A stretch of DNA of 8,941 nt from Desulfuromonadales bacterium (GCA_029859485.1 JAOUDB010000079.1:1-8941), one strand, 5' to 3'. Shown: positions 1 to 7,898, counted from the stretch's first letter. Notes: generated from the letters alone by a model not told the origin. Made by a program: numbers and translations.

Positions 1-159
1 GACAGAAAATGTCTCAATTAACTTACAGTCCCCTCATTAAAACATCCCCTTTAAACCATACAAGCTGTTGAAATTTCACAACAATTATTGAAAAAATGAA
101 GATTTTAACAACAGTATGCGAAACATGGCTCATCTCTTGACCCACAGGGGAGAACAGGT

Positions 160-303
160 ATGATTCTTCATAGCTTTGCCGTTTTCCAAAAACTCACAAT
201 CTCTTTTTGCAAAGGATCATCCAATGTTAATTCATTCTTTCAACCCACCTGTTCGGACTCTAATGGGCCCGGGCCCTTCCGATGTTCCTCCGCGGGTTCT
301 TGA
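160..303 (+). other. possible overlapping upstream ORF (47 codons)
   Basis: An ATG at 160 preceded by a purine-rich GGGGAGAACAGG opens a 47-codon frame that stops at TGA 301-303, overlapping the first 80 bases of the aminotransferase gene in another frame. Its first residues, MILHSF, closely resemble MLIHSF at the start of the aminotransferase. No domain can be recognised in the rest. It could be a regulatory uORF, the relic of an earlier start that was displaced by a small indel, or chance. The Shine-Dalgarno-like stretch is seen directly; translation is only inferred. Confidence 0.2.
211..216 (+). promoter_or_regulatory. ribosome binding site fixing the aminotransferase start
   Basis: AAAGGA lies 7 bases before ATG 224. 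An in-frame TTG at 176 would add 16 residues (rich in S, F, K, Q) with no comparable site in front and no family resemblance, so ATG 224 is preferred. Confidence 0.6.
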
Positions 304-1408
304 GGCCCTTTCCCGGCCGACGATCGGTCATCTTGATCCGGCCTTTGTCACCATGATGGATGAAGTTAAGGAGCTTCTTCAGTACGCCTTTCAAACAGAC
401 AACGCCCTGACCATGCCTGTCTCGGCGCCCGGGTCGGCGGGCATGGAGACCTGTTTTGCCAACCTGGTCGAGCCAGGCGACAAGGTCGTTGTCTGTCAGA
501 ACGGGGTCTTTGGCGGTCGCATGAAGGAGAATGTCGAGCGCTGTGGTGGCGTAGCAGTGATGGTAGAAGACCCCTGGGGAGAAGCGATCAATGCGGACAA
601 ACTGGAAGAGACTTTAAAAGTCCATAAAGATGCCAGGATCGTTGCCATGGTCCACGCCGAGACGTCAACCGGCGCACAGTCCGATGTAGAAAAACTGGTC
701 AAACTGGCCCACGCCCACGATTGCCTGACCATCGTGGACGCCGTCACCTCTCTCGGCGGTACGCCTGTTAAGGTAGACGAATGGAAGATCGATGCGATCT
801 ATTCCGGGTCACAGAAATGCCTCTCCTGTACCCCCGGCCTGTCTCCGGTCAGCTTTAATGAGCGCGCTCTTGAAAAAGTCCGCAATCGCAAGAGTAAGGT
901 GCAGAGCTGGTTTCTCGATCTGAACCTGGTGATGGGCTATTGGGGAGAAGGTGCCAAACGAGCCTATCACCACACAGCGCCGATCAACGCTCTTTACTCT
1001 TTACACGAAGCACTATTGATTTTAAGAGAGGAAGGACTCGACGGGGCCTGGAATCGCCATTACAAGAACCACCTCGCACTCAGAGCAGGGCTGGAGGCAA
1101 TGGGGCTGTTATTCGTCGTCAACAAAGCGGACCGCTTGCCGCAATTGAATGCGGTCAGCATCCCCGACGGGGTTGACGACGCCAAGGTACGCAGCAGACT
1201 GCTCAAGGAGTACAACCTGGAGATAGGAGCTGGCCTGGGTGCACTGGCCGGTAAGGTGTGGCGAATCGGCCTGATGGGTCATTCCAGCCGTGCCGAAAAT
1301 ATCCTGCTCTGCATCGGCGCACTGGAATCAGTGCTCGAGGACATGGGCGCCAACATCAAGCGTGGGGTGGCTTTGCCTGCGATGCAAAAGGCGCTGGGGA
1401 AAAGATAA
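224..1408 (+). CDS. class V PLP-dependent aminotransferase, alanine/serine-glyoxylate type
   Basis: The 394-residue product is a cytosolic fold-type I PLP enzyme of the alanine-glyoxylate / serine-pyruvate aminotransferase group, which moves an amino group from alanine or serine to glyoxylate or pyruvate. Visible signatures are GPGPS near the N-terminus (residues 15-19), SAPGSAGMET in the cofactor phosphate region, HAETSTG, the PLP-ring aspartate in DAVTSLGG (Asp172), and the Schiff-base lysine in SGSQKCLSCTPGL (Lys198). Length is normal for the family (about 380-400). The start is ATG 224 behind AAAGGA; a longer TTG start at 176 is less likely. It converges on the ABC-F gene with an 87-bp gap that shows no convincing terminator, and I saw no clear sigma-70 promoter in bases 1-159. 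A shunt that makes glyoxylate lies about 2.2 kb away, which makes glyoxylate a reasonable acceptor, but relatives of this family also serve serine biosynthesis or phosphonate metabolism, so the substrate is not settled. Confidence 0.9.
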   Translation: MLIHSFNPPVRTLMGPGPSDVPPRVLEALSRPTIGHLDPAFVTMMDEVKELLQYAFQTDNALTMPVSAPGSAGMETCFANLVEPGDKVVVCQNGVFGGRMKENVERCGGVAVMVEDPWGEAINADKLEETLKVHKDARIVAMVHAETSTGAQSDVEKLVKLAHAHDCLTIVDAVTSLGGTPVKVDEWKIDAIYSGSQKCLSCTPGLSPVSFNERALEKVRNRKSKVQSWFLDLNLVMGYWGEGAKRAYHHTAPINALYSLHEALLILREEGLDGAWNRHYKNHLALRAGLEAMGLLFVVNKADRLPQLNAVSIPDGVDDAKVRSRLLKEYNLEIGAGLGALAGKVWRIGLMGHSSRAENILLCIGALESVLEDMGANIKRGVALPAMQKALGKR

Positions 1409-1495
1409 CTATATTTTTGGCTGACTTCGCTGTTTTTTGTGTTTTTTAGCAGCGATGTATAACTTTTTGAGTTCTTCTATCTCTTGAACTTAATA

Positions 1496-3124
1496 TTAGT
1501 AATTTTCATGCCCGCTTTTTTGCAGGTAATACTCGTAATTCCCTTCGTAAGGAATCATCTCGCCGTGATCAATTTCAAAGACCCGGTTCACCAGTGAACG
1601 CAGGAAATGGCGATCGTGGCTGACCAGGATGACCGTGCCGGCAAAATTCTTCAATGCTTCAAGCAGAACCTCGCGTGACTGGATATCCAGGTGGTTGGTC
1701 GGCTCATCGAGGACCAGGAAGTTGATCGGCTTGGCCAGCAACATTGCCAGGACCAGTCGGCTTTTCTCGCCACCTGAGAGGCGGTCAATACGCTTATCGA
1801 CATCATCACCCTGGAAGAGGAAGGCCGCACAGAGATTGCGGATCACACCGATGGAAGCCATCGGCATCGCATCTTGCACGGTCTCGAACACACTTTTTTT
1901 CGGATCGAGCAGTTCCATCGAGTGCTGGCTGAAATAACCGAGGTTGACGTTAGCACCTATTGTCATCGTGCCGGAGGTTGGTTCAGTTTGACCCGCCAGG
2001 CATTTGAGAAAAGTCGACTTGCCAGCACCATTGACCCCAACCACGGCAACCTTCTCACCACGTCGTATCAAGCCGGACACGCCACCAAAAACCGATTTAT
2101 CTGCACCGTCGTCCACTGGCCAGATTTTCGCCAACTGCCCGACCTTGGCCACATCATCACCGGAACGCGGAGGCTCGGGGAATTCGAACTTAATAACTTT
2201 CTGTTCGGCCGGGATTTCAATCCTCTCAATCTTTTCGAGCTTCTTGACCCGCGACTGTACCTGGGCGGCGTGTGATGCCCGGGCCGCAAAGCGTGCGATG
2301 AAATCTTCCTCTTTGGCAAGCATCTCCTGCTGACGGCGGTGGCTGGCCAACAGCTGCTCACGGCGCACCTCACGCTCTCGCAGGTAAAAGTCATAATTGC
2401 CGCCGTAGGTGGTGATAGTGCCGTTACCGACCTCGACGATGCGAGTCACCAGGCGATTCATGAACTCGCGATCGTGGCTGGTCATGACCACGGCACCGGT
2501 GAACTCGGTCGTCAACCAGCTCTCCAGCCAGACGATCGATTCGACATCGAGATGGTTGGTCGGCTCATCCAGAAGCAGTACGTCGGGATTGATGGTCAGA
2601 ATCTTCGCCAGGGCAATGCGCATCTTCCAACCGCCACTGAAACTCTCCACCGGCCGCTGATAATCTTCCGGACCGATACCGAGCCCCGTTAAGACCGCTT
2701 GTGCACGATTCTCCAGATCATAGCCGCCGCGATGTTCAAATTCTTCCTGGGCGTCTCCGTACTTTTCCAGCAGCGCCGCGAGCGCGTCATCCTCCATCGG
2801 CTCACACATGGCCGCTTCCATCGCCTTAATCTCGTCACCAAGTTGCATGGTCCGTGCAGACGCCGCCATCACCTCTGCCAGCGCCGAACGTCCTGACATC
2901 TCACCAACCTCCTGGGAGAAGTAACCGATGACTGTCTTCTTGTTACAGCTGATCTCGCCTCCATCGAGGTTTTCCTCACCGGTGATCAGGCGAAAGATCG
3001 TCGACTTGCCCGCTCCGTTCGGCCCCACCAGTCCGCTTCGGCTGCCTGCGGTAATTTGAAAACTGGCATCTTTAAAGAGGATATGGGTGCCGTGCTGGCG
3101 GGTAATATTGGTCAGATGAATCAT
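1496..3124 (-). CDS. ABC-F family ATPase (ribosome-associated, YheS/YbiT-like)
   Basis: This 542-residue soluble protein has two ABC ATPase domains and no membrane segment. Domain 1 has Walker A GPNGAGKST (34-42), signature FSGGW (162-166), Walker B LLLDEPTNHLD (183-193) and switch His217. Domain 2 has Walker A GVNGAGKST (363-371), signature LSGGE (449-453), Walker B FLVLDEPTNHLD (469-480) and switch His503. All catalytic residues look intact. The charged linker (about 245-305, many R/K/E) matches the P-site-tRNA interaction motif by which ABC-F proteins enter the ribosomal E site. There is no long C-terminal coiled coil of the Uup kind. Family role: relieving stalled or antibiotic-blocked ribosomes. 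The sequence does not say which subfamily or whether it gives resistance. The start is ATG 3124 with GAGGA 4 bases before it; an in-frame ATG at 3199 would add 25 residues encoded by a leader hairpin and is unlikely. It is a single gene, divergent from the malate synthase operon. Confidence 0.93.
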   Translation of the reverse strand: MIHLTNITRQHGTHILFKDASFQITAGSRSGLVGPNGAGKSTIFRLITGEENLDGGEISCNKKTVIGYFSQEVGEMSGRSALAEVMAASARTMQLGDEIKAMEAAMCEPMEDDALAALLEKYGDAQEEFEHRGGYDLENRAQAVLTGLGIGPEDYQRPVESFSGGWKMRIALAKILTINPDVLLLDEPTNHLDVESIVWLESWLTTEFTGAVVMTSHDREFMNRLVTRIVEVGNGTITTYGGNYDFYLREREVRREQLLASHRRQQEMLAKEEDFIARFAARASHAAQVQSRVKKLEKIERIEIPAEQKVIKFEFPEPPRSGDDVAKVGQLAKIWPVDDGADKSVFGGVSGLIRRGEKVAVVGVNGAGKSTFLKCLAGQTEPTSGTMTIGANVNLGYFSQHSMELLDPKKSVFETVQDAMPMASIGVIRNLCAAFLFQGDDVDKRIDRLSGGEKSRLVLAMLLAKPINFLVLDEPTNHLDIQSREVLLEALKNFAGTVILVSHDRHFLRSLVNRVFEIDHGEMIPYEGNYEYYLQKSGHENY

Positions 3125-3139
3125 GTCTTCCTCACAAAG

Positions 3140-3169
3140 CCGGGGAGCGACCATTTGGCTGCTCCCCGG
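3140..3169 (-). promoter_or_regulatory. leader hairpin in front of the ABC-F gene
   Basis: CCGGGGAGC (3140-3148) and GCTCCCCGG (3161-3169) form a perfect 9-bp GC-rich stem around a 12-base loop whose inner bases can add two more C-G pairs. In the ABC-F transcript its base is about 6 bases from the GAGGA ribosome binding site. No U-tract follows, so it is not an intrinsic terminator. It could tune translation initiation or protect the mRNA. The fold is seen directly; function is inferred. Confidence 0.5.
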
Positions 3170-3199
3170 AAAATCATTCTTAATAGAGTGTGCCGACAA

Positions 3200-3228
3200 T
3201 TTCTACAACACACCATAATCTTTGTCAC
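3200..3228 (-). promoter_or_regulatory. candidate sigma-70 promoter for the ABC-F gene
   Basis: On the minus strand GTGACA (-35-like, 3228-3223) is followed after exactly 17 bases by TAGAAA (-10-like, 3205-3200). Transcription would start near 3193, just past the alternative ATG at 3199, which fits with translation from 3124 and with the hairpin being in the leader. The match to consensus is only moderate. Confidence 0.3.
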
Positions 3229-3257
3229 GCTCAAAGTGCTCTGCTTTAACAGATGAT

Positions 3258-3361
3258 GGCCACCGACTGACTGGTGGCAGGGGGTGGGGCTCGGGATTCG
3301 GGGGCAGAAAAAGATCTGCCGCTTTATGTCTTTCCGCTCATGAAGCTCCAGCCCCCTGCTT
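3258..3361. repeat. large folded intergenic element (branched inverted repeat)
   Basis: GCAGGGGG plus TGGGGCT (3277-3291) pairs with AGCTCCA plus GCCCCCTGC (3344-3359): 15 pairs with one bulged G and one G-T. Inside the roughly 50-base loop a second hairpin forms from GGCAGA (3303-3308) and TCTGCC (3315-3320). A third, GCCACC (3259-3264) with GGTGGC (3273-3278), overlaps the outer stem by two bases. Two degenerate heptamers, GCTCGGG and ATTCGGG, lie at 3289-3302. The flanking genes point away from it, so it is not a terminator for either. It may be a dispersed intergenic repeat or a small RNA; no known RNA family motif was recognised and neither strand has a good U-tract after the outer stem. 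Confidence 0.5.
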
Positions 3362-3518
3362 AAGCGTTTCCATTTAATCGATTTTTTGTAGAACTACCTT
3401 CTCCATCACTTTCATCTTCAAAATATTACGATATCCTGAAAGGCAGTAATTCACGACATATCAGTCAAAAAAATCTCGACTTTGACGACACACATCAGAA
3501 AAAAGTTTCTTATTCAAA

Positions 3519-3592
3519 AAAAATCTATTGACCTGAAAGGTAAAAATCTATTAACTGACCAAAATGGTCATATATTAACCCTAACCGATAAT
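3519..3592 (+). promoter_or_regulatory. putative promoter/operator region of the malate synthase-isocitrate lyase operon
   Basis: An 11-base direct repeat AAAAATCTATT occurs at 3519-3529 and 3542-3552, 23 bp apart (about two helical turns). Each copy is followed by a palindrome: ACCTGAAAGGT (3531-3541) and the better TGACCAAAATGGTCA (3556-3570, 6-bp arms around AAA). Possible core promoter elements are TTGACC (3528-3533), TATATT (3571-3576), and TGGTCA with GATAAT (3565-3570 and 3587-3592, 16-bp spacer); no single pair is compelling. The arrangement suggests two regulator sites over the promoter, as would suit carbon-source control of a glyoxylate shunt. The regulator family cannot be named from this. 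Confidence 0.4.
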
Positions 3593-3616
3593 CTTTCGGT
3601 GAAACCTTTTTCACCG
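3584..3616 (+). promoter_or_regulatory. two overlapping 5'-UTR hairpins before malate synthase
   Basis: Hairpin I pairs ACCGA (3584-3588) with TCGGT (3596-3600). Hairpin II pairs CGGTGAAA (3597-3604) with TTTCACCG (3609-3616), an 8-bp stem with loop CCTT. They share bases 3597-3600 and cannot form together. Hairpin II ends 4 bases before the GGAGGG ribosome binding site (3621-3626). No U-run follows, so control of translation or mRNA stability is more likely than termination. If transcription starts downstream of a -10 at 3587-3592, only hairpin II would be in the mRNA. Confidence 0.4.
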
Positions 3617-3633
3617 CGCTGGAGGGAAAAAAG

Positions 3634-5553
3634 ATGAGCACGACAGTAACGACGCGAGAAGGCGTGAATCTGCAAATCCGGGACGATCTCGCCAAGCAGT
3701 ATTCAGCCGTTTACACACCGGAAGCACTCGCCGCTCTTTCCTTTATGTCTCAGCATAACGCAGAGCGTAACCGCCTGATGTCTGAGCGCACCCAACGCCG
3801 CGCAGCACGCATCAAGGCCAAAGAGCCGATCACCTTCCTTAATGCAGAATCTGAAATCAAGGGTACCGGCATCAAGGTACAGGATGCCCGCGACGGCAAG
3901 TTTGTCGGCGCCGTCATCCCGCACGATCTGCAACGCCAGTGGCTACAGGGCACTGGCCCGGCAGCCAAGCCCAATTCTCCAATTAAAGCAAACCTGCGCA
4001 ATGTCGCCTACGCTCTGCTCTCTGGAGCAGACGGCTGGATGTTCGACGGCGAAGACGCCCTCGGTCAGATCACCACCATGTCCTTAGACAACCAGGTCAG
4101 CCTCAAGCTCGCCATTGCCCGTGACCCGCTCTTTCTTGAAGTTGCCCAAGAGGTCTCCAAGGAGATGAATGCCTGGGCACAGGACTTCTTCGGCCGCGAC
4201 ATTATCAGCGACTGGCATGCCCAGCTTGACTTCACCACCAAGATTTTCCGCGCCCGCGGCCTGCACCTTGATGATCGCCACATTCGGGTCAACGGCGAAT
4301 CGCTCTCTGCTTCGATTGTCGACATGACTCTCTATGTCGTCAATAACCATAAAGCGCTTCTCGATGCCGGCTCCTCCATTGTCCTCTACCTGCCAAAGAT
4401 CCAGACCGCGGAAGAGGCCGGCTTCTGGAACAGGCTGCTGAGCGCTATTGAAGCACACTTGGGCCTTGAGGAAGGAACCATCAAGGTCTATGTGCTGGTA
4501 GAACAACTTGAGCAAACCTTCCAACTGATGGAGATCCGTGCTGCTCTTGGCCGTCATTTTGTCGGCTTCAACACCGGCCGCTGGGACTACATCAACAGCG
4601 TCTCCGATGCCAACTGCTGGGATCCGGAGTTCATCAATCCCAACATTGAATCGATCGTCATGACCTACGGCTACATGCGCAATTACGAAGATCGCGTGCG
4701 CCGCGCTGTCAACACGCCGGACGCCAATGGCAACTACACCCTCTGGCAGGGCGGTATGGAGCCTAACATCCCGGTGGGATCAAAAGAAGGTGTCGCCAAC
4801 AGCATGAAAAAAGCGCGCGCCGGTGCCGTTCGCGAACAGCAGGAAGGGGCCAGCGGCAAGTGGATCGCCCACTGGAAGATGGCCCACATCATCCGCCCGG
4901 TCTGGGAAGAGGTCGGCGAAGCCAATCAGAGTGGTCGAGAATTCCCACGTTTGACTTACACCGCCGAGGACGCCGCAGGGCTGACACTTCTCGAACCCGC
5001 GCCACGCACAGTGCGCGGTGCCCGTAACCTGCTGAGCGTGGCCCTGCAGTACGGCAACGCCTTCGGCCAGGGGCTGCAGGCGGCGGCATTGAAACCGGCC
5101 GACTTCTTCGGCAACGATGATATCCTCTACCTGATGGAGGACATGGCCACCGGCGAGATTCGGCTGAGTATCCTCTGGGAGTGGACCCATAAGGGTGCCG
5201 CCCTGACCGAAGACGATGCAGAGACCGGCTTGAAAGCTGGCGATGTTTTCACCTTGGAGATCTTCGAACGTTTACTGGAAGAGGAATACGCCAAGCTGCT
5301 AGCAGCGGACAATCGTGATGTCTACGACAATTCCAAGACGACCACACTGCCGATTGCACGAGCGATCGTTGAGGCTTACGTCAACGACGCGGTCAAGGCG
5401 CCCTGGTACATCGACCTGCTCAATATCAACCTCAACAACCATGATTTGGCCACTGCCAAAGAGCGCATCAATAAATATCTACAAGCCTTCAAAAACGAAG
5501 GCGTGCGTATCACCGAAAATCTGGACACTTTACCCGCCGGGAGGGCAGCATGA
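3634..5553 (+). CDS. aceB: malate synthase (A-type core, extended form)
   Basis: This cytosolic enzyme condenses glyoxylate with acetyl-CoA to malate and CoA, the second step of the glyoxylate shunt. The 639-residue product is collinear with malate synthase A. It has FDGEDALGQ (137-145, counterpart of the DFEDS segment), RARGLHL with Arg208 as likely glyoxylate ligand, VEQLEQTF with Glu290 and GRWDY with Asp318 as likely Mg ligands, the GGM motif with NIPVG following, GKWIAHWKM (408-416, counterpart of WVAHP) and [10 protein letters not shown] with Asp503 as catalytic base. A-type enzymes are usually about 530-560 residues and G-type about 720. The extra length here is partly before the GRWDY segment (about 40) and partly after the catalytic aspartate (about 50). 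The start ATG 3634 has GGAGGG 7 bases upstream. The stop overlaps the isocitrate lyase start (ATGA), so the two are translationally coupled. Specificity for glyoxylate is supported by the partner gene. Confidence 0.93.
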   Translation: MSTTVTTREGVNLQIRDDLAKQYSAVYTPEALAALSFMSQHNAERNRLMSERTQRRAARIKAKEPITFLNAESEIKGTGIKVQDARDGKFVGAVIPHDLQRQWLQGTGPAAKPNSPIKANLRNVAYALLSGADGWMFDGEDALGQITTMSLDNQVSLKLAIARDPLFLEVAQEVSKEMNAWAQDFFGRDIISDWHAQLDFTTKIFRARGLHLDDRHIRVNGESLSASIVDMTLYVVNNHKALLDAGSSIVLYLPKIQTAEEAGFWNRLLSAIEAHLGLEEGTIKVYVLVEQLEQTFQLMEIRAALGRHFVGFNTGRWDYINSVSDANCWDPEFINPNIESIVMTYGYMRNYEDRVRRAVNTPDANGNYTLWQGGMEPNIPVGSKEGVANSMKKARAGAVREQQEGASGKWIAHWKMAHIIRPVWEEVGEANQSGREFPRLTYTAEDAAGLTLLEPAPRTVRGARNLLSVALQYGNAFGQGLQAAALKPADFFGNDDILYLMEDMATGEIRLSILWEWTHKGAALTEDDAETGLKAGDVFTLEIFERLLEEEYAKLLAADNRDVYDNSKTTTLPIARAIVEAYVNDAVKAPWYIDLLNINLNNHDLATAKERINKYLQAFKNEGVRITENLDTLPAGRAA

Positions 5554-7805
5554 GGACATTCACCGAAGAGGTTAAAATTACCCGTGACTGGTTCGCCAGC
5601 CCACGTTTTGAAGGCATTTTAAGACTTTACACCGCCGATCAGGTTGTCGAGCAGCGTGGCACCATTCCGGTTGACTACACCATCGCCAGAGATGCCGCAG
5701 AGGCATTTCACAGCCGTTTGCGTGAGCTGTTCTCTGAAGGCAAGTCGATCACGACTTTTGGCCCCTACTCTCCAAGCCAGGCCGTCGCCATCAAGCGCGT
5801 TGGTATCGAGGGGATCTATCTGGGTGGATGGGCCACATCATCCAAAGGTTCAGGCAACGAAGACCCCGGTCCCGACCTGGCCAGCTATCCTTTAAGCCAG
5901 GTCCCGGACGAAGCCGCACCTCTGGTGAGGGCGTTATTGGCCGCTGACCGCAACCAGTACTTCCTGCGTCTGCGCATGAATGAAGAAGAACGTTCTCAAA
6001 TTCCAGAAATCGACTACCGGCCATTCATCATCGCCGATGCTGACACAGGCCATGGTGGCGATGCCCACGTGCGGAACCTGATCCGTCGTTTTGTTGAAGT
6101 GGGTGTGGCCGGCTATCATATTGAAGACCAGAAACCTGGTGTCAAGAAATGCGGACATCAGGCTGGCAAGGTCCTGGTACCGGTGGATGAGCAGGTCAAG
6201 CGTCTTAACGCTGCTCGTCTGCAACTCGACATCATGAAGGTGCCGGGCATCATCGTGGCTCGTACCGATGCAGAAGCCGCCACCTTCCTCGACGGCCGCG
6301 GCGACGAACGTGACCACCACTTTATTCTCGGGGCCACCAACACCAATATCCCCAACTACAAAACCTCCTTCTTGGCAATCATGCGCCAGTTCAACAGTAA
6401 AGGGATCGCCGAGATCAACGGCCACCTGATGTACCGCATCTCGGAAGCCGCCTATGCCGCGGCCGACAAGTGGCTCGACAAAACCGGCTTGTCCGCTGAA
6501 ATCGACGAGGCAATCAAGAATCTGCCCAGCCACAATACTGCCGACATTAACGCAGCACTTGACCACGCCGCCACGCGTCTTCTGGAGTTCTGGCAGATGG
6601 AAGCCAGCCTGAAAACCTACGGTGAAGCCGTTGCCGATGTCATGGCATTTCACCTCGACGAGGGCTCGGAATTACCGATGAGCGTAGAGGAGTGGCATGC
6701 TTACGTAGAGAATTCTTCCTTCGTCGAAGCGCGGGAGAAAGCCCGCTCTATGGGTTTCAATATCATCTGGAACTGCGATATTGCACGCACTCCCGAGGGC
6801 TATTATCAAGTCAGGGGCGGCATCCCTTATGCCATCGCCAAATCCCTTGCTGTGTCACCCTTTGCAGACATCATCTGGATGGAGACCAAAACGGCAGACC
6901 TGCACGACGCCAAGATTTTCGCAGACGCCATTCATGCGGTCTATCCCGACAAAATGCTCGCTTACAACCTGTCCCCGTCTTTTAATTGGGACACGACCGG
7001 CATGAGCGAAGAGGAAATGCGCCAGTTCCCGGCTGAGCTGGGCAAGCTGGGCTTTGTCTTTAACTTCATCACATACGGCGGCCATCAAGTGGACGGACTG
7101 GCCGGCGAAGAATTCGCCACCGCCCTCAAGGAAGACGGCATGCTCGCCCTGGCCCGCCTGCAGCGCAAGCTGAGACTGATCGATTCGCCTTTCAAGACCC
7201 CGCAGAGCTACGTCGGCGGCCCGCGTTCCGATGCTGGCCTGATGGCTGCTTCCGGCGGTACCGCCACCACCAAGGCGATGGGGAAAGGGTCCACCCAATT
7301 CCAGCACCTGGTAGAGACCGAAGTTCCACCAAAGCGCCTCGCCGACTGGCTCAAGCTCTGGACCGACCACTACAACCTGGATGTGAAGTTGAGGGTTGTC
7401 CTCAAGCCCCATGTCTCGGGTTCGGAACTTTTGGAACTCACTCTCATCGATGAGAAAAACACCAAGATGGCCAACATCATCTTTGCCACCTTGCAGGATC
7501 GTCGTGACCGCAACATGCTGTCGATCCGCGACCAGAACACCTTCAGCGAGGACTTCCGCCAGAAACGCCTGATGACCTTGATCTCGCTTTTCCTGATTCA
7601 CCGTTACAAGGTCGACACGGTTCACTACGTCACACCGACCGAAGACAATCAGCGGCAGGCAAAGGGGATGCTCGGACTAGGTCTTTACGAGGACATCCAG
7701 ACCGAAGTTGGTCAGATCATCGTGGCACGAGTCAATGCCGAGCGAGTTAAGACACTGGTAACACCCGACAGTGAGGAGTTACGGAAGTTGATCGCAAAGA
7801 GCTAA
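5550..7805 (+). CDS. aceA: isocitrate lyase, large ICL2-like form with C-terminal domain
   Basis: This enzyme cleaves isocitrate to succinate and glyoxylate, the first step of the glyoxylate shunt. The 751-residue product has the full catalytic set: the GGW segment (near residue 90), [10 protein letters not shown] with Mg-binding Asp163/Asp165, HIEDQ, the catalytic KKCGH loop (199-203, Cys201), VARTD (236-240), METKTADL (444-451), YNLSPSFNW (472-480) and GSTQFQH (580-586). Typical bacterial enzymes are about 430 residues. Here about 150 residues are inserted between VARTD and the METKTADL strand, mostly predicted helix, and about 160 residues follow the barrel (about 590-751). This layout matches mycobacterial ICL2, whose C-terminal domain binds acetyl-CoA and activates the enzyme, so similar allostery is plausible but inferred. 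The start ATG 5550 has GGGAGGG (5539-5545) close upstream and overlaps the malate synthase stop by 4 bases. The operon ends at the terminator 7830-7868. Confidence 0.95.
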   Translation: MRTFTEEVKITRDWFASPRFEGILRLYTADQVVEQRGTIPVDYTIARDAAEAFHSRLRELFSEGKSITTFGPYSPSQAVAIKRVGIEGIYLGGWATSSKGSGNEDPGPDLASYPLSQVPDEAAPLVRALLAADRNQYFLRLRMNEEERSQIPEIDYRPFIIADADTGHGGDAHVRNLIRRFVEVGVAGYHIEDQKPGVKKCGHQAGKVLVPVDEQVKRLNAARLQLDIMKVPGIIVARTDAEAATFLDGRGDERDHHFILGATNTNIPNYKTSFLAIMRQFNSKGIAEINGHLMYRISEAAYAAADKWLDKTGLSAEIDEAIKNLPSHNTADINAALDHAATRLLEFWQMEASLKTYGEAVADVMAFHLDEGSELPMSVEEWHAYVENSSFVEAREKARSMGFNIIWNCDIARTPEGYYQVRGGIPYAIAKSLAVSPFADIIWMETKTADLHDAKIFADAIHAVYPDKMLAYNLSPSFNWDTTGMSEEEMRQFPAELGKLGFVFNFITYGGHQVDGLAGEEFATALKEDGMLALARLQRKLRLIDSPFKTPQSYVGGPRSDAGLMAASGGTATTKAMGKGSTQFQHLVETEVPPKRLADWLKLWTDHYNLDVKLRVVLKPHVSGSELLELTLIDEKNTKMANIIFATLQDRRDRNMLSIRDQNTFSEDFRQKRLMTLISLFLIHRYKVDTVHYVTPTEDNQRQAKGMLGLGLYEDIQTEVGQIIVARVNAERVKTLVTPDSEELRKLIAKS

Positions 7806-7829
7806 GCCTCTTTCATTTCAAACATGAAG

Positions 7830-7868
7830 AAAACGTCGCCGGACAGATTATCGTCCGGCGGCGTTTTT
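7830..7868 (+). terminator. intrinsic terminator of the glyoxylate-shunt operon
   Basis: CGCCGGAC (7837-7844) and GTCCGGCG (7853-7860) form an 8-bp core around an 8-base loop. The stem extends through T-G, G-C, C-G and four A-T pairs to 15 pairs, with TTTTT at 7864-7868 on the plus strand. It begins 25 bases after the isocitrate lyase stop codon. The matching AAAA on the other side gives it some bidirectional character. Confidence 0.9.
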
Positions 7869-7898
7869 GCATCTTTACTTTGAGAATCCTAGAATAAG

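Noticed and set aside
66..83. Inverted repeat TGTTG-N8-CAACA upstream of the aminotransferase
   Set aside because: Only 5-bp arms in AT-rich DNA; could be an operator but is expected by chance.
176..223. TTG start for the aminotransferase
   Set aside because: No good ribosome binding site, low-complexity extension, and a better ATG with AAAGGA at 224.
1427..1486. Possible terminators between the convergent aminotransferase and ABC-F genes (TCGCTG/CAGCGA and AGTTC/GAACT)
   Set aside because: Stems of 5-6 bp with long loops and no properly placed U-tract; too weak to call.
3125..3199. 25-residue N-terminal extension of the ABC-F protein from ATG 3199
   Set aside because: ABC-F proteins begin close to the first beta strand, as MIHLTNITRQ does from ATG 3124; a GAGGA site precedes 3124, and the extension is encoded by a hairpin.
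3258..3361. Known riboswitch, 6S RNA or SRP RNA
   Set aside because: No GEMM, SRP GGAAG-type or other conserved core motif could be found; kept only as an unclassified folded element.
4084..4557. 157-residue minus-strand reading frame
   Set aside because: Antisense to the malate synthase core; no independent evidence.
5934..6653. 239-residue minus-strand reading frame
   Set aside because: Lies entirely opposite the isocitrate lyase catalytic core; an antisense shadow caused by GC-rich codon use.
6855..7625. 256-residue minus-strand reading frame
   Set aside because: Antisense to the isocitrate lyase C-terminal half; no recognisable motif or ribosome binding site context.
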